Shown: positions 44,700 through 54,319 of the stretch, piece after piece
Layout: every line of letters begins with the position of its first letter
How positions within the stretch are numbered: the stretch's first letter is position 1
NCBI RefSeq assembly: GCF_042660705.1
Contig: NZ_JBHSUQ010000001.1
Length of the DNA: 64,000 nucleotides
Direction: 5' to 3' (one strand)
DNA from: Undibacterium_A arcticum
GTDB lineage: Bacteria > Pseudomonadota > Gammaproteobacteria > Burkholderiales > Burkholderiaceae_D
Program-made: the position numbers and the translations under genes
Notes under the pieces: generated by a model
Told to the model about the DNA's origin: nothing
What the model saw: only the letters and a program-made list of their open reading frames with translations
Databases searched by the model: none

Positions 44700-45842
44700 T
44701 TACGCCAACGCGCGCCCAATCAAGATTTTCTGGATATCGCTGCTGCCCTCGTAAATCTGGCAAACCCGCACATCGCGATAAATCCGCTCGACCGGGAAAT
44801 CGGTCACATAACCGTAACCGCCGTGAATCTGGATCGCATCGGAACAAACCCGCTCGGCCATCTCGGACGCAAACAGCTTGGCCATCGCCGCCTCTTTCAG
44901 GCAAGGCTTGCCGGCATCCTTCATGCTGGCCGCGTGCCAGATCAACTGACGCGCCGCCTCGATCTGGGTCGCCATGTCGGCCAAGCGGAACTGCACCGCC
45001 TGATGCTCGAAGATCGGCTTGCCGAAACTCTCGCGCTGCTTGGCGTACTGCAGCGCGGCCTCGAACGCGGCGCGCGCCATGCCGACTGCCTGCGAGGCGA
45101 TGCCGATGCGCCCGCCCTCGAGACCGGACAGCGCGATCTTGTAGCCTTGCCCTTCTTCGCCGATCAGGTTGGCGGCGGGGATGCGGCAGTTCTCGAACAG
45201 GATCTGCGCAGTATCGGACGAATGCTGGCCGAGTTTTTCTTCCAGTCGCGCCACGATGTAACCGGGCGCATTGGTCGGCACCCAGAATGCGCTGATGCCT
45301 TTCTTGCCGGCCGCCTTGTCGGTCACCGCCATCACGATTGCCACATCGGCGTACTTGCCGCTGGTGATGAATTGCTTGACGCCGTTCAGCACGTAATGCT
45401 CGCCGTCGCTGTCAGTTTCTTTTCTTGCCGTGGTGCGCAAGGCCGCGGCGTCGCTGCCGGTGTGCGGCTCGGTCAGCGCGAAGGCGCCGAGCATCTCGCC
45501 GGCCGCCAGCGGTCGCAGCCATTGCTGCTTCTGGGCGTCGTTGGCATACATCATCGCGATGCTGCAGACCGGGCAGTTGTTGACCGAGATCACGGTCGAG
45601 GTGCCGCCGTCGCCGGCCGCGATCTCTTCCAGCACCAGCGCCAGCGCGACGTAATCGAGGCCGGCGCCGCCCAGCGCTTCCGGCACCGCGACGCCGAACG
45701 CGCCGAGCGCTGCCAGTTCTTTCAGTTCGTCTTGCGGGAAATGGTGTTCCTTGTCCCAGCGCGCCGCCGATGGTGCCAGTCGCTCCTGGGCAAATGCGCG
45801 CAACGCGTCGCGGATCATTTCATGCTGTTCGGATAAAACCAT
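44700..45842 (-). CDS. acyl-CoA dehydrogenase (short/branched-chain type)
   Basis: 380 residues. FAD enzyme with LTEPHTGSDAAAL, a substrate-binding ISAFWVP segment, IHGGYGYVTDFPVER, and the canonical catalytic Glu in CQIYEGSSDIQ. Unlike the LiuA gene further upstream it has the ordinary butyryl-CoA-dehydrogenase-type active site. It may serve fatty-acid or branched-chain acyl-CoA oxidation in parallel. It follows the thiolase gene after a terminator. Confidence 0.92.
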   Translation of the reverse strand: MVLSEQHEMIRDALRAFAQERLAPSAARWDKEHHFPQDELKELAALGAFGVAVPEALGGAGLDYVALALVLEEIAAGDGGTSTVISVNNCPVCSIAMMYANDAQKQQWLRPLAAGEMLGAFALTEPHTGSDAAALRTTARKETDSDGEHYVLNGVKQFITSGKYADVAIVMAVTDKAAGKKGISAFWVPTNAPGYIVARLEEKLGQHSSDTAQILFENCRIPAANLIGEEGQGYKIALSGLEGGRIGIASQAVGMARAAFEAALQYAKQRESFGKPIFEHQAVQFRLADMATQIEAARQLIWHAASMKDAGKPCLKEAAMAKLFASEMAERVCSDAIQIHGGYGYVTDFPVERIYRDVRVCQIYEGSSDIQKILIGRALA

Positions 45843-45930
45843 GTTGTTCGTTTTCTGTGACGGTCAGCCGTGCTGCATGGCCTGGCATTGGCCGCTAGCC
45901 TGCGTCTGGTCACGCTCAATATTCACGATA

Positions 45931-45961
45931 AAAAGATGGGTTGCGGATCGCGCAACCCATC
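45931..45961 (-). terminator. terminator downstream of the thiolase gene
   Basis: Perfect 11-bp stem GATGGGTTGCG / CGCAACCCATC with a 5-nt loop. On the minus strand it is followed by TTTTTATCG. It separates the thiolase from the acyl-CoA dehydrogenase gene. Confidence 0.8.
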
Positions 45962-46036
45962 CTGTTGCTGTTCGACTAGCGTTGTTCGGCTACCGATCTT
46001 CAGTGACTGGTCGCCTGTTACAACGCTGCCAAGCCA

Positions 46037-47216
46037 TCACACCAGTTCGATCGCGATCGCCGTGCCTTCACCGCCGCCGATGCACAGCGATGCAACACCG
46101 CGCTTGCCGCCGGTTTTTTGCAGCGCGCCGATCAGCGTCACCATAATGCGGGCGCCGGAGGCGCCGATCGGATGACCGAGGGCGCAGGCACCGCCGTGAA
46201 TGTTGACCTTGCTGTGCGGAATGTCGAGTTCCCGCATCGCCGCCATCGGCACCACGGCGAACGCTTCATTGATTTCGAACAGGTCGACGTCCTTGGCGGT
46301 CCAGCCGACTTTCTTGAACAGCTTCTGCATGGCGCCGACCGGTGCGGTGGTAAACCAGTTCGGTTCCTGCGAATGCGTGGCGTGGCCGAGCACCTTGGCG
46401 ATCACCTTGCAGCCGAGTTTCTTGGCGGTCGATTCACGCATCATGACCAACGCCGCAGCACCGTCGTTGATCGACGACGACGACGCGGCCGTGATGGTGC
46501 CGTCCTTCTTGAACGCCGGTTTCAGCGACGTGATCTTGTCGAGCTTGGCCTTCATCGGGCCCTCGTCCTTGTCGATCACGACGTCACCGCCGCGACCTGA
46601 CACCGTGACCGCCGCGATCTCGTTCTTGAACGAGCCGTCGGCGGTCGCCGCCTGGGCGCGCTTGACCGATTCGATCGCGAACGCATCCTGCTGCTCGCGC
46701 GTAAAAGTGTACTTGCCGGCGCAATCTTCGGCGAAGGTGCCCATCGCGCGGCCCTTGTCGTAGGCGTCTTCCAGACCGTCGAGCATCATGTGGTCGTAGA
46801 TGGTGGCGTGGCCGATGCGGTAGCCGCCGCGTCCTTTCGGGATCAGGTACGGGGCATTGGTCATCGACTCCATGCCACCGGCGACGACCACTTCGTTGGT
46901 GCCGGCGACGATCGCGTCATACGCGAACATCGCGGCCTGCATCGCCGAGCCGCACATCTTCGACATCGTGACGGCGCCGGTGGACACCGGCAGGCCGGCC
47001 TTGATCGCGGCTTGGCGCGCGGGCGCCTGGCCTTGACCTGCCATCAGGCAGTTGCCGAAATACGTTCTCGACCAGCTCCGGCTTGATGCCGGCGCGCTCG
47101 ACTGCAGCCTTGATCGCGACTGCGCCCAGCTCATTGGCGGACACTGAGGCGAAATCGCCCTGAAAAGCACCCATCGGGGTGCGGGCTGCGCCAACAATAA
47201 CAATAGGGTCGTCCAT
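46037..47216 (-). CDS. acetyl-CoA C-acetyltransferase (thiolase), frameshifted
   Basis: The N-terminus MDDPIVIVGAARTPMGAFQG is in one frame, up to ELVENV; the rest (FGNCLMAGQGQAPARQA onward) is in another. The break is at about 47057-47062. Joined length is about 393 residues, normal for thiolases. The nucleophile Cys is in SKMCGSAMQAA, the His in GGACALGHPIGASG, and the second Cys in SLCIGGGEG. It would convert acetoacetyl-CoA from leucine or fatty-acid breakdown to acetyl-CoA. The frameshift may be a sequencing error. Confidence 0.9.
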
Positions 47217-47230
47217 GGTAATTCTCCAGA

Positions 47231-49120
47231 TTAGGCAGCTTGCGCCGCAGGGTTTACGATGTTTAATTGCGTCGGAGTAGAGGTCTGATCGCCCACTTCA
47301 TTGCTTGCTTGGTGGCTAAGCTGAGTGCTCAATTGATCGGTCGACTGGTACCCGGCCTGATAACTGAAACGACATTCCTGCGGGTAGGGAAACACGTCGT
47401 CAACATACCCTTCTATTATGCGCTGTTTGCGGGCCTGCCAAAACTGCGCGGTCAGCAAATCGGCGTGGTGCTTCATGAAAAAATGACGCACCTTGGTATT
47501 TCCCAAAAGAAACGTGCCGAGTTGCTCCGGGAACACGTCATTCTTCGCAATCGGATACCAAGGCTCGGCCGCCATCTCATCCTCTTCATTGTGCGCTTCG
47601 GGGATCGTGCGGAAATTGCAATCGCTGATGTATTCGATCTCATCATAATCGTAAAAAACGACACGGCCGTGACGCGTGACGCCGAAGTTCTTGTACAGCA
47701 TGTCGCCGGGGAAAATATTGGCCGCCATCAACTCCTTGATCGCGTTGCCGTATTCGATGATGCCGCGTTCGATCGCCGCATCGTCATCAATAGCCTCGGC
47801 CGCGGCCAGATAGATATTCAGTGGCACCATGCGCCGTTCGATATACAGATGGCGGATGATGATCTGATCGCCGTCTTCTTCCAGCATCGACGGCGCATGC
47901 TGCTTCAGTTCGGCCAGCAGGGCTTCGGCGAAACGGCTGCGCGGGAACGCGACGTTCGAATATTCGAGCGTATCGGCCATCCGCCCGACCCGGTCGTGGT
48001 GTTTCACCAGCAGGTATTTTTCCTTGATCAGCGCCCGGCTGGTGTCTTTCGGCGGCGGGAAGAAATCCTTGATCACCTTGAACACGTAAGGAAAGGACGG
48101 CAGCGCGAACACCACCATCACCAGCCCGCGGATGCCGGGGGCGCTTTCGAAGCGGTCGGACGAATTCCGCAGGTGATGCAGGTAGTCGCGGTAAAACAGC
48201 GCCTTGCCCTGCTTCTGCAAGCCGAGGACCGTGTAAATCTCGCTGCGCGGCTTCTTCGGCAGCAAGGTACGCAGGAACTGTACGTAGGCCGACGGCACTT
48301 CCATGTCGACCTGAAAATAGGCCCGGGTAAACGAAAACAGCACCGTGATCTGTTCCTGGTCGAACAGCACCGTGTCGAGCACCAGCTCGCCCTTGCGGTT
48401 GTGCAGGATCGGCACGATGAACGGGTATTCATGGTTGCCGTTGATGCCCTTGCCGACGAGGTAAGCGCCCTTGTTGCGGTAAAACAGGCTGGCCAGCACC
48501 TGGATCTGGTGGTTCGGCTCCAGCGGTTGGTCACCGAGCATGGCCTTGAGCCGGGCCTCGACCGCCTCCACATCGCGCGTCAGGTCGGCGAACGTGGCCC
48601 GCAGCTGGAAGTTGGTGATGATGCGCTTGAGCGTAAAGCGCAAACCGTCGCGCGCCGGATAATAGACGCGGTAAGTCGGCGTCGCTTCGGCATTGTCGAT
48701 GTACTCGGTCGAAATGACCGGCCGCACGAAGATGAAATCGTTATTGAAATAGGTGCGGTGCAGGATGTTGCAACAGACCGAATTGAAAAAGGTTTCGGCC
48801 AGTTCCGGCTGCTTGTGATCCGACAGCATGCCGATGTAGTGCAACTTGACCTCACGCCACACGGCATCGGTCAGGTCGCTCGGGTCGTATTCGTCTTCCA
48901 GCGCCGTCACGCACTCATGCACCCGCCGATCGTAAAAGTCGATCCGTTCGCGTGCCGCGAGCTGCCCGACCTTCCAGTCGCCGTCCTCGAAATGCCGCTT
49001 GGCAGCCTGACTGATGGCACGAAACAGCCGGTAATGCTTGTCGAAGCCGTCCAGTATCGTGCGCGCAATATCGAAAGCGATTTGCGACGACAACAGTTTA
49101 GGGAAGGCGGCTTGCGTCAT
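47231..49120 (-). CDS. aceK: isocitrate dehydrogenase kinase/phosphatase
   Basis: 629 residues. AceK switches isocitrate dehydrogenase off by phosphorylation, diverting carbon to the glyoxylate shunt during growth on acetate-yielding substrates, which suits a leucine-catabolism neighbourhood. Recognisable segments are the ATP-binding region with RGLVMVVFALPSFPYVFK and KYLLVKHHDRVGRMAD, and the catalytic NFGVTRHGRVVFYDYDE. The last about 45 residues are rich in Gln, Ser and Thr and exceed the usual C-terminus. It precedes the thiolase gene by 14 nt and is probably co-transcribed with it. Confidence 0.95.
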   Translation of the reverse strand: MTQAAFPKLLSSQIAFDIARTILDGFDKHYRLFRAISQAAKRHFEDGDWKVGQLAARERIDFYDRRVHECVTALEDEYDPSDLTDAVWREVKLHYIGMLSDHKQPELAETFFNSVCCNILHRTYFNNDFIFVRPVISTEYIDNAEATPTYRVYYPARDGLRFTLKRIITNFQLRATFADLTRDVEAVEARLKAMLGDQPLEPNHQIQVLASLFYRNKGAYLVGKGINGNHEYPFIVPILHNRKGELVLDTVLFDQEQITVLFSFTRAYFQVDMEVPSAYVQFLRTLLPKKPRSEIYTVLGLQKQGKALFYRDYLHHLRNSSDRFESAPGIRGLVMVVFALPSFPYVFKVIKDFFPPPKDTSRALIKEKYLLVKHHDRVGRMADTLEYSNVAFPRSRFAEALLAELKQHAPSMLEEDGDQIIIRHLYIERRMVPLNIYLAAAEAIDDDAAIERGIIEYGNAIKELMAANIFPGDMLYKNFGVTRHGRVVFYDYDEIEYISDCNFRTIPEAHNEEDEMAAEPWYPIAKNDVFPEQLGTFLLGNTKVRHFFMKHHADLLTAQFWQARKQRIIEGYVDDVFPYPQECRFSYQAGYQSTDQLSTQLSHQASNEVGDQTSTPTQLNIVNPAAQAA

Positions 49121-49127
49121 AGTGGTA

Positions 49128-50052
49128 TCAGGCAGGTTCTAGGTTATTCCAAGCCTGTAGTTTAACCAAATCCACACCGATGCCGCCACACACCACGATC
49201 AGCGGCTTTAAATTCCGTGAGCAGGTCCGGATACTGATACGCCACTGCCAGCGCTGCGCCGCAGGCCGGTTCGACCAGCGTGCGCATGTCGTTGGCAAAA
49301 CGCAGGCAGGCATCCACTGCTTGTGCATCGCTCACGGTGATACTGCGGATGTCGTGCCGGCGGGTCCAGTCGAACGCCTGTTGCGCCACACGGCGCGCAC
49401 CCAGGGTGCTGGCAATCGAGGTAATCGCCGGCAGGGTGACCAGCTCGCCGGCTTGCATCGCGGCTTGCAGCGAGGCTGCGCCTTCGGTTTCCACCGCAAT
49501 CACCGGCACATGCGCCAGACCGTTGCGGTGCAGCCCCTGCACGATGCCGCTCAGCAAGCCACCGCCACCGACCGAGCAGATCACGACATCAAACTGACTC
49601 TGGCTGGCCGCTTCATCAATTAGGGTTGCGTTGCCATCCCAGATATCCGGATGATCGAAAGGCGGGATATAGACCGCGCCAGGCTGATCGCAAAGACGCA
49701 AGGCGGCCTGATTGGTGTCATCCCAGACGCCGCCTTCCACGATCAGCTCGGCACCGATGGCGCGTATCGCCTGCCGCACGGTTTCGGGTGTGGTCTGCGG
49801 CACCAGGATCGTGGTACGCACGCCCAGCGCCGCGCCGGACACGGCAGCCGCAAACCCGGCGTTGCCGCCAGAAGGACAGACCAGGTGCGTCGCGCCTTTG
49901 GCCACTGCGCGCTGGCACAGCACACCGATGCCGCGCAGTTTGAAGGAGCCGGACGGCTGGCTGCTTTCCATCTTCAGCCAGACTTGTTTGTCCAGTTGGG
50001 CAGACAGACTGCGGTGCTCAAGCAAGGGGGTTTGTATATGCAGTGTGGTCAT
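49128..50052 (-). CDS. threonine/serine dehydratase-like PLP enzyme, 3' frameshift
   Basis: Starts at the ATG at 50052 (MTTLHIQTPLLEHRS). Fold-type II PLP enzyme with the lysine in GSFKLRGIG, substrate loop CPSGGNAGFAA and the glycine-rich phosphate loop VGGGGLLSG. The frame breaks at about 49205-49210 after LLTEFK. The other frame restores PLIVVCGGIGVDLVKLQ to the stop at 49128, giving the usual about 308 residues. It resembles serine dehydratase/SDS-like proteins. It stands between aceK and the isovaleryl-CoA dehydrogenase gene. Confidence 0.85.
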
Positions 50053-50148
50053 GAGGTTAAATGTCAGAGCGCATACCCATGCGGCTTTCAAGCCAAAAGC
50101 GGCTGAAAAGGCGCATGCATGCTGCGAAACGGCAAGGGTCGAACATGC

Positions 50149-51332
50149 TTATTTGGTTTCCGCGAACAATTCGCGCCCGATCAACATGCGGCGAATCTCG
50201 CTGGTGCCGGCGCCGATCTCATACAGCTTGGCGTCGCGCCACAGGCGGCCGACCGGGTAATCGTTGATGTAACCGTTGCCGCCCAGGGTCTGGATCGCTT
50301 CGCCCGCCATCCAGGTCGCCTTCTCGGCCGCATACAGGATCGCGCCGGCGGCGTCCTTGCGCAGCGCGCGCACCGCTTCCGGCGTGGTGGCGCGGTCGCA
50401 GGCCTGACCGACCGCATAGACATAGGCCTTGCAGGCCATCATGGTCGAATACATGTCGGCCAGCTTGCCCTGCATCAACTGGAACTCGCCGATCGGCTGG
50501 CCGAACTGCTTGCGGTCGTGAACGTACGGCAGCACCGCGTCCATGCAGGCCTGCATGATGCCGAGCGGGCCACCCGACAGCACGGTGCGCTCGAAATCGA
50601 GGCCCGACATCAGCACGTTGACACCCTGGCCGAGACCGCCAAGCACGTTTCGGCCGGCACTTCGCAGTCCTGAAATACCAGTTCGCCGGTGTGCGAGCCG
50701 CGCATCCCGAGCTTGTCGAGCTTTTGCGCGATCGAGAAACCCGGGTAGCCTTTTTCGATCAGGAACGCGGTCATGCCGCGCGGGCCGGCTTCGAGGTCGT
50801 TCTTGGCGTACACCACCAGCGTGTCGGCGTCGGGGCCGTTGGTGATCCACATCTTGGAACCGTTCAGCACCCAGCGGTCGCCCTTGAAGTCGGCGCGCAG
50901 CTTCATGCTGACCACGTCCGATCCGGCGTTCGGCTCAGACATCGCGAGCGCGCCGACGTGTTCGCCGGAGATCAGCTTCGGCAGGTATTTGGCTTTTTGT
51001 TCGGGCGTGCCGTTGCGCTTGATCTGGTTCACGCACAGGTTGGAATGCGCGCCGTAGGACAGGCCGACCGAGGCCGACGCGCGCGAGATTTCTTCCATCG
51101 CGATGATGTGGGCCAGATAACCCATGTCGGCGCCGCCATATTCTTCGCCGACCGTGATGCCGAGAATGCCGAGGTCGCCCATCTTTTGCCACAGGTCCAT
51201 CGGGAACTGGTCGCTGCGGTCGATCTCGGCAGCGCGCGGCGCGATTTCGGCCGCGGCAAATTGCTGAATGGTTTCACGCAGGGCGGCGATGTCTTCGCCG
51301 TGGTCAAAGTTCAAGCCAGTGAGATGCAGCAT
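50149..51332 (-). CDS. liuA: isovaleryl-CoA dehydrogenase, frameshifted
   Basis: First frame from 51332 (MLHLTGLNFDHGEDI) to VPAE; second frame from NVLGGLGQGVNVLMSG to the stop at 50149. The break is at about 50648-50650, where one more A on the coding strand restores VPAENVLGG. Joined length is about 394 residues. YEIGAGTSEIRR, with Gly in place of the usual Glu, is characteristic of isovaleryl-CoA dehydrogenases, whose catalytic base is elsewhere. It catalyses the first committed step of isovalerate breakdown. A perfect palindrome 94 nt upstream is a candidate LiuR site. Confidence 0.92.
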
Positions 51333-51425
51333 GTCGTCCCCAGTCGGTCAGTTGGTGCGGAGTGATTATAGTTGCTCAATTGCCAATTAATTGCCAATGA
51401 TGTCGAAGCAAAATAATACGCTTAA

Positions 51426-51447
51426 TTGACGTTTACGTAAACGTCAA
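51426..51447. promoter_or_regulatory. LiuR operator candidate upstream of liuA
   Basis: A perfect 22-bp palindrome centred on ACGTAAACGT-type half sites (TTGACGTTTAC and its inverse). The segment 51432-51447 matches the site at 52018-52033 at 15 of 16 positions. Confidence 0.8.
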
Positions 51448-51519
51448 GTGAGCATCCAGCAAACGTTCGGCAAACGTCCGGCAAACATCAGGCCCACGCC
51501 GCTAAACCTGGCACAAACC

Positions 51520-51951
51520 TCAAGACGCCCGACGCAAGACGTCGGCCGCCGGCATCTCCTGTGCCGCCTTGCTGTGTTCGCCCAAGGTGCGCCGACAAGT
51601 CTCTTCGTGCGCGCTGATTTCCGTCAGCGCCATCTCGATGTCCTCGCGCTGCTGCTCGAGCTTTTCGCGGTGTTCGGCCAGCACCAGCAGAAAGCGCTCG
51701 ATCTGGGCACTGGTGTCCTTCGGCGATTCGTACATGTCGACCAGGCTCTTGATCTCCGACAGCGTCAACCCGAGCCGCTTGCCGCGCAAGGTCAGTTTCA
51801 ATCGGGTGCGTTCGCGCGCAGTATAGACGCGGCTGCGCCCGCCCGGCCCGTCGCGGGTCGGGCTGATCAGACCCTGGTCTTCATAGAAGCGGATCGCGCG
51901 CGCGGTGATGTCGAATTCACGTGCCAGTTCGGTAATGGTATAGGTTGCCAT
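51520..51951 (-). CDS. liuR: MerR-family regulator of isovalerate/leucine catabolism (LiuR)
   Basis: 143 residues. MerR winged-helix N-terminus (YTITELAREFDITARAIRFYEDQGLI) and long dimerisation helix. It lacks the Cys pattern of metal-sensing MerR proteins and ends with a short hydrophilic tail. Position directly upstream of liuA matches LiuR, known to control branched-chain amino acid degradation in proteobacteria. Two near-identical palindromes, before liuA and before liuR/the divergent MBL gene, are its likely binding sites, implying autoregulation. Confidence 0.9.
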   Translation of the reverse strand: MATYTITELAREFDITARAIRFYEDQGLISPTRDGPGGRSRVYTARERTRLKLTLRGKRLGLTLSEIKSLVDMYESPKDTSAQIERFLLVLAEHREKLEQQREDIEMALTEISAHEETCRRTLGEHSKAAQEMPAADVLRRAS

Positions 51952-52017
51952 GCTGTGCGGTTACTGTGCGCGCGCCGCCACTACAGCAGCGCGCCGGGTT
52001 TGTGTTTAGAATTGCGG

Positions 52018-52033
52018 TTTACGTTAACGTCAA
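52018..52033. promoter_or_regulatory. LiuR operator candidate between liuR and the divergent MBL gene
   Basis: TTTACGTTAACGTCAA with a perfect ACGTTAACGT core. It is 67 nt upstream of liuR and 50 nt upstream of the rightward gene at 52083, so it can serve both. Confidence 0.75.
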
Positions 52034-52082
52034 TCGCATTGTAGCGCGACCGCTGCCGATGTGAACTTTTTTGGGAACCCGC

Positions 52083-53147
52083 ATGAATCTGCTCGAAGCC
52101 GAACTCGATTACCCGCTGGCCGACCTGCTGCCGGAGCCCGGCAGCGTGCACCAGGTGGCGCCCGGCGTGTTGTGGTTGCGCATGGGGCTGCCGTTCGCGC
52201 TAAACCACATCAACCTGTGGCTGCTGGAAGATCAACGGGAGACTGCCGACGGCCCGCAACGCGGCTGGACCGTGATCGACTGCGGCATCGCGAGCGACGC
52301 GACGCGGGCGGCGTGGGAGACCATCTTCGCGCAGCATCTGCGCGGCCTGCCGGTGCTGCGGGTGCTGGTGACGCATTGCCATCCGGATCATGTCGGCCTG
52401 GCCGACTGGCTGTGTACGCGCTGGGACGCGCCGCTGTGGATGACGACCGGCGAATACGGCTTCGCGCGGATGATGTCGGCCGCGCTGCCGGGGGTCGATG
52501 GCACTGCGATGCTGCCGCATTTCCGCCAGCATGGACTGGTCGATCCGGCCATGATCGAACAACTGCAGGGCCGCAAGAGCTATTACCCGACCCTGGTGCC
52601 GGCCGTGCCGCACGGCTACACCCGGATCCAGGACGGCCAGCGCGTCGAGATCGGCCAGCGCGGCTGGCGCGTGATCACCGGTTTCGGCCATTCGCCGGAG
52701 CACGCGGCACTGTATTGCGCCGAGCTCGGGCTGTTGATCTCGGGTGACATGGTGCTGCCGCGAATTTCAACCAATGTGTCGGTGTTCGCGGTCGAGCCGG
52801 AAGCCAACCCGGTGCAGCAGTATCTCGATTCGCTGGCCAAATTTGCCGACCTGCCGGCCGATACGCTGGTACTGCCGGCACACGGCAAACCGTTTCGCGG
52901 CCTGCATACGCGCATCCGTCAGTTAAACGAACATCACGCCGAGCGCCTGGCCGAAGTGCTGGCCGCCTGCGCCGCGCCGCAGTCGGCGGCCGATATCGTG
53001 CCGCTGATGTTCCGCCGCGAACTGGACGCGCACCAGCTGACGTTCGCGCTCGGCGAGGCGCTGGCGCATCTGCACCAGCTGTGGCTCAACGGTCTGCTGC
53101 GGCGCCGGCTGGACCGCGATGGCGTATTCCGGTTTCAGGCCACGTAA
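52083..53147 (+). CDS. MBL-fold metallo-hydrolase, candidate LiuR-regulon member
   Basis: 354 residues from the ATG at 52083 (MNLLEAELDYPLADLL). The metal motif is THCHPDHVGLADWL; further ligands are in TGFGHSPEHAALY, ISGDMVLPRIS and LPAHGKPFRG. A C-terminal helical/winged region (residues about 270-354) resembles LACTB2-like proteins. It is divergent from liuR and shares its promoter palindrome, so it is probably regulated with leucine catabolism, perhaps as an acyl-CoA or thioester hydrolase. That role is inferred. Confidence 0.88.
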   Translation: MNLLEAELDYPLADLLPEPGSVHQVAPGVLWLRMGLPFALNHINLWLLEDQRETADGPQRGWTVIDCGIASDATRAAWETIFAQHLRGLPVLRVLVTHCHPDHVGLADWLCTRWDAPLWMTTGEYGFARMMSAALPGVDGTAMLPHFRQHGLVDPAMIEQLQGRKSYYPTLVPAVPHGYTRIQDGQRVEIGQRGWRVITGFGHSPEHAALYCAELGLLISGDMVLPRISTNVSVFAVEPEANPVQQYLDSLAKFADLPADTLVLPAHGKPFRGLHTRIRQLNEHHAERLAEVLAACAAPQSAADIVPLMFRRELDAHQLTFALGEALAHLHQLWLNGLLRRRLDRDGVFRFQAT

Positions 53148-53227
53148 GCTTGCCGGCCGCCGACGCGCGCCGGCAATTTAATATTTTGCGGGAGTATAGG
53201 TCAAAACCAGCCTGTTGCCCGCGGATT

Positions 53228-53263
53228 TATTGCGGAATATTTAAATACACCATGCAGTATTTT
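53228..53263. repeat. TTGCGGAAT...ATAC-N8-GTAT intergenic element, copy 4
   Basis: TTATTGCGGAATATTTAA followed by the dyad ATACACCATGCAGTAT (53245-53260) and TTTCC. It lies about 65 nt upstream of the monooxygenase start. Confidence 0.45.
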
Positions 53264-53324
53264 CCACCCCACAAAAACGTCTGCAATGCAGATCCACCGT
53301 TCTGACCGACCACTCGCCACCGCC

Positions 53325-53726
53325 ATGAGCCTGATCGCCGACACCCCGCCCGCCCCGTATTACGCCGTGATATTCAGTTCGATCCGCAGCGCCGACGAGC
53401 GCGGCTACGCCGAAATGGCCGAACGCATGATGACATTGGCGGCGCAACAACCAGGATTTCTCGGCGTCGAATCGGCGCGCGAGGAACTCGGCATCACGGT
53501 GTCGTACTGGGCGTCGCTGGACGCGATTCGTCAGTGGAAGGCGAATGCCGAACATCTGCAGGCACAGGCGCAAGGCCGGCGCGACTGGTATCAGTGCTAC
53601 AAGACGCGGATCGCCAAGGTCGAGCGCGATTACGGTTTGACAGTCTGTAGCTGGCCGCCGGCGGCTGTGACGGCCAAGCCTGACGCGCTCGCGCGGGCGC
53701 CCGTCAGCACTCAAGATCTGCCGTAA
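53325..53726 (+). CDS. antibiotic biosynthesis monooxygenase (ABM) domain protein, 3' end altered by IS
   Basis: About 133 residues from the ATG at 53325 (MSLIADTPPAPYYAVIF). Small ferredoxin-like ABM fold with YAEMAERMMTLAAQQPGFLGVESARE and a WKANAEHLQAQ helix. The domain normally ends near VERDYGLTVCSW. The last about 23 residues, with the stop, run into the transposase remnant read on the other strand, so the IS insertion changed the C-terminus. An in-frame ATG at 53286 is less likely. Function is unknown, possibly a heme or quinone monooxygenase-like protein. Confidence 0.75.
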   Translation: MSLIADTPPAPYYAVIFSSIRSADERGYAEMAERMMTLAAQQPGFLGVESAREELGITVSYWASLDAIRQWKANAEHLQAQAQGRRDWYQCYKTRIAKVERDYGLTVCSWPPAAVTAKPDALARAPVSTQDLP

Positions 53727-54290
53727 TGCCTGAGTGATTTTCTTTTTTGATACCCCGTCGAGCACGACATCATGCTCGATTCTTGAGCAGCGCTGCAATG
53801 CCACCAGGACAGGAATCTTCTCTCCTTCTTTGGCATCCTTGGCCACACCGCCCCGTTTCTTTGCCAGCCGTGGCGTGGCCTTCCGTTGACCTTTGAAACT
53901 GCGGCGAAAGAAGGTCTCGTCGGCTTCCACCACGCCGGTCAATCCGGTCGGCTTTTGCTGTTGCAAATACGCCAGGAAGCTGTGTCTCCATCGAAACGCA
54001 CGATCCCGGTGAGGCCAACCCGTTCTGCTGATTTGCGGATGGTGAGCCCTTCTGCCATACACGCTGCTTGCTCCAGCAACTTGGACTTGTCGTGCAGATA
54101 CACGAAGGGGGTGCCCGTTAAGGCGATAAACGTGCGCAGGCAGCTTTTGCAGCGATAGCGTTGCTGGCCGTGCGTTTGTCCAAATTTCACCACCTGGTCC
54201 CCATGGCAATGTGCATGCTGGCCCAGACGCTCTTCAATCACTCTTTGGTTGTTATCACGCCCTGTCATATTTGTCAGTAGCGATTGACTC
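53700..54290 (-). mobile_element. IS1595-family transposase remnant
   Basis: The N-terminal zinc-ribbon (HCHGDQVVKFGQTHG then YRCKSCLRTF) and LTGTPFVYLHDKSKLL are in one frame; AFRWRHSFLAYL, VEADETFFRRSFKGQRK and KKITQALRQIL are in another. The frame break is at about 54009-54012, where one extra C restores the reading. The DDE nuclease domain is cut after ALRQIL, so the C-terminal third and the right end are gone. It cannot encode an active transposase. It abuts the ABM gene on one side and the HTH regulator on the other. Confidence 0.8.
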
Positions 54291-54319
54291 TCATGCAGTG
54301 ACATGAAATAGTCCGTCCG

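Noticed and set aside
47267..49165. 632-codon rightward open frame opposite aceK
   Set aside because: Shadow of AceK; no family resemblance.
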